Source: Chrysoperla carnea
Lineage: Eukaryota > Arthropoda > Insecta > Neuroptera > Chrysopidae
Direction of reading: 5' to 3'
DNA length: 64,000 nucleotides
Assembly: GCF_905475395.1 (NCBI RefSeq)
Contig: NC_058337.1
Coordinates: forward strand, 87,352,368 to 87,416,367
Below the pieces are notes generated by a model. The model saw only the letters and a program-made list of their open reading frames with translations, had not been told where the DNA came from and searched no databases. Within the stretch, counting starts at the first letter, position 1. The number at the start of each line of letters is the position of its first letter. Positions 61,901 through 64,000 of this stretch are shown here, piece by piece. Made by a program: the position numbers and the translations under genes.

Positions 61901-62505
61901 GTGGTAATGAAAAAATAAGTGAACTATTGAAAATGCGTACGGTAATGAACTACTTAGCCCACGCATAATGAGTGACGTAAAGGTTCTTAGCTCACGGGCG
62001 CAGATAGTAAGCATGGATTTAATATTACATTAGTAAATTTTGTTCAATTTTGACTATTGAGCCTTAAAAAAAGACTTGAGTTTCATAATACATTAAAATT
62101 TCTAGGGTTGCTAAACGAACTTTAATGAATGAATGATCAAAGAAAATTATGTTTCTTTTATGAAAGTGTAACAATTCTTTTAGAATTATGAAAAATTAAA
62201 TTCTTTGGCGGAAAAGAGACTGATCTAAAACTGAAAACAGTGAAAAAAAGTAAAATAAACAACTAAATCTGACCTAAATCACTCACTTGGTTGGCTAAAT
62301 AAAAAGTACAAAACCAAAGCACTAAATACTAAAAAAACATAAATTAAAACCTACCCCAACTTTTAAAAGTCCGACCTAATATTTCATTAGTTTCTGGATT
62401 CCACAATCCTTTACGAAATTTCTCCCAATTTGTTGATGTATCAGCCTTTCTCAAATAATCAAATTCGTATACACCATTTTCAGTATGTTTTCCAGGTATC
62501 GACAT
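40935..62505 (-). CDS. nrv: Na+/K+-ATPase beta subunit (nervana type)
   Basis: Six exons, in coding order: 62355-62505, 44138-44395, 43346-43527, 42634-42735, 42361-42526, 40935-41044. They join in frame to give 322 residues, the family's usual length. The N-terminus is cytoplasmic (1-51), followed by one membrane span (about 53-75, LFLFYAIFYTVLAALFAIC) and an extracellular domain. That domain has six cysteines (154, 166, 176, 190, 239, 295) as in the three conserved disulfides, and N-glycosylation sites at N120, N140 and N185. SYFYPFTNTQGYLNPLVVV and ECRAWAKNI are family blocks. The protein brings the alpha subunit to the plasma membrane and supports the pump; in insects it also acts at septate junctions. 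The exon 4 acceptor is AAG and less certain than the others. Intron 1 is 18 kb and full of mobile DNA. I cannot tell which nervana paralog this is. Confidence 0.94.
43033..43306 (-). repeat. Dispersed repeat H, copy 2
   Basis: Inverted relative of 178-446. Both share the CTTGTATGACTCACAGGAA end, the TTTTTAAGAAA..TTTGGAAAAAAT middle and the AATTCTCCTGTCCAGTTTT end. It lies in nrv intron 3 (42736-43345), just downstream of exon 3. Confidence 0.6.
44575..44798. mobile_element. Fold-back element with about 55-bp inverted ends
   Basis: The left arm, AAGTTCGAAAAATTTGAACA then GTAAGACGG and TTCTTCATTCGA, is repeated inverted at the right end (to 44798). I count two mismatches and a 2-base gap. The roughly 115-bp middle is AT-rich and non-coding. 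It lies near the start of nrv exon 2, in intron 1. Confidence 0.7.
44799..47860. other. nrv intron 1, proximal part
   Basis: Mostly AT-rich with no supported feature. A slightly GC-richer patch near 45780-46010 (around GGTTGCACCCAAAGG) looks like decayed foreign sequence, but I could not place it. Confidence 0.4.
47861..48152. mobile_element. Family E long-TIR element, copy 1 (292 bp)
   Basis: The first 71 bases (TATACCATACGTTTAATTTA onward) reappear inverted at the right end with about six mismatches. The centre holds CAATTAATAATATTTGTAT and a CCCACTCCCTACC block, both shared with copy 2 at 60372. If the outer TA is the target duplication, the element is 47863-48150 and begins TACCAT. This would fit a Tc1/mariner-type mechanism. 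There is no coding capacity. Confidence 0.8.
48200..48661 (+). repeat. Two tandem copies of a roughly 240-bp unit
   Basis: ATTATTGTTTTGTGTGAAAA near 48202 recurs near 48443. Each is followed by the same series: ACACGTYGAT, GATATCGA, a TTTAGGT block, CCACCYCRACTTTGAAATT, and ATCGATCGATTGGTTCTTA. The copies are clearly diverged. Function and family are unknown. Confidence 0.65.
48664..48728 (+). repeat. Family A tail fragment
   Basis: Contains ATATACCTTGATATACCTTA and TATTTCATATATACGTGG, resembling only the last 50 bp of family A, with a local duplication of the TATACCTTGATA word. Confidence 0.5.
49585..49614. repeat. GC-rich hairpin
   Basis: AGCGCGCCTCTG and CAAAGGCGCGCT form a 12-bp stem with one mismatch around a 6-base loop. 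It stands out in an AT-rich intron. It lies within a stretch (49440-49800) that is less AT-rich than its surroundings and may be an old repeat. Confidence 0.5.
50052..50673 (-). mobile_element. Family A dispersed element, copy A4 (inverted)
   Basis: About 620 bp, one of the best-preserved copies. TTATACCATGTATATATGAA, CCGTCCGTCCGTCCGTCTGT, GGGTCCGTAGGACCCATCTT and the CAATTGTTTGTTTTCACTTG end are all present. It lies in nrv intron 1. Confidence 0.85.
50986..51259 (+). mobile_element. tRNA-derived SINE (family 1) with perfect 16-bp target duplications
   Basis: The 274-bp element is bounded by TGTACTGCACATTTAT at 50970-50985 and 51260-51275, identical copies that fix both ends. The 5' part is tRNA-like, with an A-box-like CAGTGCCCAGCGAT and a perfect B box GGTTCGAATCC at 51052-51062. 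A unique body of about 170 bp follows, then an (ATT)n tail. Identical flanks suggest a fairly recent insertion. The tail type matches the LINE fragment at 18.97 kb, so a related LINE may have moved it. Confidence 0.88.
51276..55848. other. nrv intron 1, middle part
   Basis: Largely AT-rich. Near 51430-51540 a block (AAAGTTTCATTCAAATCCAT, then a GTAACAAACAAACACACAAAC run) resembles the terminal sequence of many insect transposable elements. At 55000-55210 a GC-richer patch has inverted GCGCATG/CATGCGC words and CTCTC runs. I found no gene. Confidence 0.4.
55849..56957 (-). pseudogene. Broken YqaJ-like (lambda-exonuclease fold) gene copy
   Basis: On the minus strand the pieces fall in the expected order. 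First is a FNEGKRTSLTKRGGYEMR segment, then VEEETRGQHDNAKW. Next is the YqaJ core MEYGRINETVALNLYEIQ with EKCGLFIDFENPCLG, then DIKC, and last a C-terminal LPKLQAFYLNCIIPEI block with ARIPRDMKIR. A 74-bp GT-AG intron (56814-56887) is visible near the 5' part, so this came from a spliced gene and not a processed copy. The frame is broken in several places, so it cannot encode a working protein. YqaJ-type nucleases occur in phages and as multicopy families in many animals. Whether this copy was a host gene or part of a mobile element is not clear. Confidence 0.7.
57207..57467. mobile_element. Family D TIR element, copy 1
   Basis: About 261 bp nearly identical over its right two-thirds to the copy at 58687-58946. 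The right end ATTGGTAGGAAAAA is intact and the left end is degraded (TTTTTCCCTC). Non-coding. Confidence 0.7.
57478..57575 (-). pseudogene. Second, shorter fragment of the YqaJ-like gene end
   Basis: Resembles the part of the 55849-56957 copy that encodes the VIYNGKEI stretch, with the same TTGCCCTTGTATTT word beside it. It is a diverged, broken duplicate directly next to family D copy 1. Confidence 0.55.
57576..58686. other. nrv intron 1, between the YqaJ fragment and family D copy 2
   Basis: AT-rich. Two minus-strand pieces look faintly exon-like: 58151-58231, reading VTFPDIEASTSRLVQSNSR before a GTAATT donor, and about 58287-58318 before a GTATGT donor. They could be 5' exons of the broken YqaJ-like gene, but nothing confirms it. 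Confidence 0.3.
58687..58946. mobile_element. Family D TIR element, copy 2
   Basis: Perfect 14-bp terminal inverted repeat TTTTTCCTACCAAT (58687-58700) and ATTGGTAGGAAAAA (58933-58946). The interior is AT-rich and non-coding. Direct-orientation partner of 57207-57467. Confidence 0.75.
59570..60120 (+). mobile_element. Family A dispersed element, copy A5
   Basis: About 550 bp, full layout from CAAGTGAAAACAAACAATTG to CATATACATGGTATAATAA, with GCTCTCACGGGTAAACAGTG and GGGACTAAACTTAGTATACC inside. It lies in nrv intron 1. Confidence 0.85.
60372..60775. mobile_element. Family E long-TIR element, copy 2 (404 bp)
   Basis: The two ends are inverted copies over about 95 bp (TATACCGTGTGTGTTTGAAG onward) with only about four differences. 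The middle shares CAATTAATAATATTTGTAT and the CCCACTCTCTGCAGGCA-like block with copy 1. As in copy 1, TA lies just outside TACC at the left and GGTA at the right. No protein is encoded. It could fold into one long hairpin if transcribed. Confidence 0.85.
61252..61302 (-). repeat. Family A head fragment (solo)
   Basis: About 50 bp matching the family A head, ending CTTGTTTTCACTTG on the plus strand, with no body attached. Confidence 0.6.
61520..61886 (+). repeat. Family A body and tail fragment
   Basis: Matches family A from TTTGCGTTCTCACGGGGAAA through GGACGGACGGACAAACGG to a diverged tail. It lacks the head, which occurs separately and inverted at 61252-61302, so the original copy appears to have been rearranged. 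Confidence 0.65.
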
Positions 62506-63200
62506 TTTTTTTACCAGAATAAATAACAAACAAACAAAAAGTAAAAGTTAAAACTTAATATTCAAAACAAACAAAATTTTATAAAAATGAATTGAAAAAA
62601 GAATTCTTTAATCAATTCATGATCAGTCTTGAACGCACACAGGTTTTATAAATAGAAGTGTAGGTAACAATTAATTTAAAACATAGTCTCAGATTCAAAG
62701 TGTTTAAACACACAACACGCTCTTCCACGCAACTCTGTGGTTTTTTTTATCACATGAATAAGCTATGTCGATGAGTTCTCATCAAAATCCCTACTACTCT
62801 ACACAATTTTTAATCGTGAAACAAAAACGTTTGTTTTTTTTAATATTTTTATCGGATAACCAGTTAAATAGTTTACCAAGGTGAATAATGAATATGAATA
62901 CAAAATTGATTTAGTTTATAGAATTATTATTTTGTATTATTGATAGTTATTTTTCAGTTTTTATGTAATGTGATTTTTTTTATTTATTTATTAAAATACG
63001 ATAATAACATCAATAAACATTGATAAATTATTTTTCTTAATAAAAAAAATTATGTATAGCTTATGTACAGGGTTATTCATGCATAATTAATGCAGCTGTA
63101 TAATCGAGTATTTTCCATTCAAAATGTTCACTTTTTAATATAATTTGTCATACGGCTATGTAAACAAAAAAGTTTAAATTATAAACAACTATCATAGAAA
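62506..63200. other. Upstream region of the Na+/K+-ATPase beta gene
   Basis: AT-rich with no repeat that I can support. The promoter and 5' UTR of the beta-subunit gene should lie here, but I see no clear core-promoter motif and cannot rule out an upstream non-coding exon. Confidence 0.35.
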
Positions 63201-63575
63201 ATATCTGTTCGCAAAGTTGTTGCGGCTATTGCAGGACACTGGTTGGGCGGCAGGTATGCTGAACGCTTGGGTTTGGCAGTGTATCACGACTACTGCTGGA
63301 GCTGTCACGGTGGTAAGGAAGAGAAGACAATGTCTCATCTTCTCTGTCACTGCGCAGCTCTTTTCATGAGGAGATGGGCGTACTTGAGCCAGCCTCTCTT
63401 TGACGATCTCTCCGACCTAAAGTCCGTCGACGTCAAAGCACTCCTGCTGTTCTTAAACAGCTTCAAATGGTTAATGGAGTAGTGGCCGGGGATGGGCCAA
63501 CCCTTTTTTCGTTATCACAACGGACCCTATGGTCTAAGTGTGTCCCACTCCAGGACAGCCTAGCCTAACCTAACC
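63201..63575 (+). mobile_element. 5'-truncated LINE (Jockey/R1-like) with perfect 10-bp target duplications
   Basis: Encodes the last 91 residues of a non-LTR reverse transcriptase protein up to a stop at 63480-63482. The block AGHWLGGRYAERLGL is followed by the C-x2-C-x-H-x4-C zinc-knuckle-like region CWSC..HLLCHC that ends Jockey/R1-clade ORF2 proteins. A 93-bp 3' UTR ends in CCTAGCCTAACCTAACC. ATCATAGAAA at 63191-63200 and 63576-63585 is the target duplication, so the insertion is complete at both ends and was truncated on arrival. The frame shown has no breaks. GC content is far above the surroundings. Confidence 0.9.
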
Positions 63576-63585
63576 ATCATAGAAA

Positions 63586-64000
63586 CAATGAGCGCATTTG
63601 TCTACATATACTAACGTCATGACTATAAAGCAATTAATCATCATTTTTGAAAAATTTCGTCAAACGTAAAATTTAAATGGCACTTAGTGATTGAATAAAA
63701 ATTGTGTTCTTTTAAGTGGTTTATTAGCACTATAGAATCTAATTGAGGCACTTTTCAAAAAAGGATGAAGTATCCTTTTATGATAGGCAGACAATACCGA
63801 CAAAATTATATGATTTAACATTCCTCTGTAAGACTATAATAGTATACTATTGCTATTTCTAAAAATTGCCTTGTTTCATTATTAATTAGTGAATATTATA
63901 GTGATGAAAAATGCAATTACCTACCATGGCTACCATGAATCACTGGCGACACTAATATAGTAAATTTTGTAAATTTCCAATTTCATGTGAAAGAGGCCGA
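63586..64000. other. Right edge, no feature
   Basis: AT-rich sequence in which I see nothing supported. Confidence 0.4.

Overview
The window is AT-rich genomic DNA from an insect or close arthropod relative. The genes have GT-AG introns, the protein set is typically metazoan, and the Na+/K+-ATPase beta subunit looks nervana-like. LINE and SINE copies end in CCTAACCTAACC-type or (ATT)n tails. The order cannot be fixed from sequence alone.

Region 1 (about 2.4-17.0 kb) is a compact block of four genes. A THAP plus six-C2H2 zinc-finger gene (minus) and an intronless DNA ligase IV (plus) are divergent. PWP1 (minus, nine exons) ends 223 bp from the ligase stop. PWP1 is also head-to-head with an AAMP/Sqt1-like WD40 gene (plus, three exons). 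PWP1 and AAMP both belong to families tied to ribosome production. The ligase keeps its catalytic core, first BRCT and an XRCC4-binding-like segment but has no second BRCT. The end of the zinc-finger protein is written by a dispersed repeat.

Region 2 (17-26.5 kb) is gene-poor and carries two copies of a roughly 600 bp dispersed element (family A) and a LINE 3' end. Region 3 (26.5-35.4 kb) is a five-exon LAT-type (SLC7) amino-acid exchanger whose long first intron holds a tRNA-derived SINE. Region 4 (35.4-40.9 kb) has an orphan exon-like segment and a transposase scrap.

Region 5 (40.9-62.5 kb) is a six-exon nervana-type Na+/K+-ATPase beta subunit (minus) with an 18 kb first intron. That intron is a collection of mobile DNA: two related long-TIR elements, two copies of a third short TIR family, a SINE with perfect 16-bp target duplications, a decayed YqaJ-like nuclease gene, and more family A copies. 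The right end holds a 5'-truncated LINE with perfect 10-bp target duplications.

I found no rRNA, functional tRNA, CRISPR array or bacterial-type operon. All exon joins were made by reading splice sites and checking frame by hand. Repeat families were found by eye, so boundaries are approximate and copy numbers are minimum counts.
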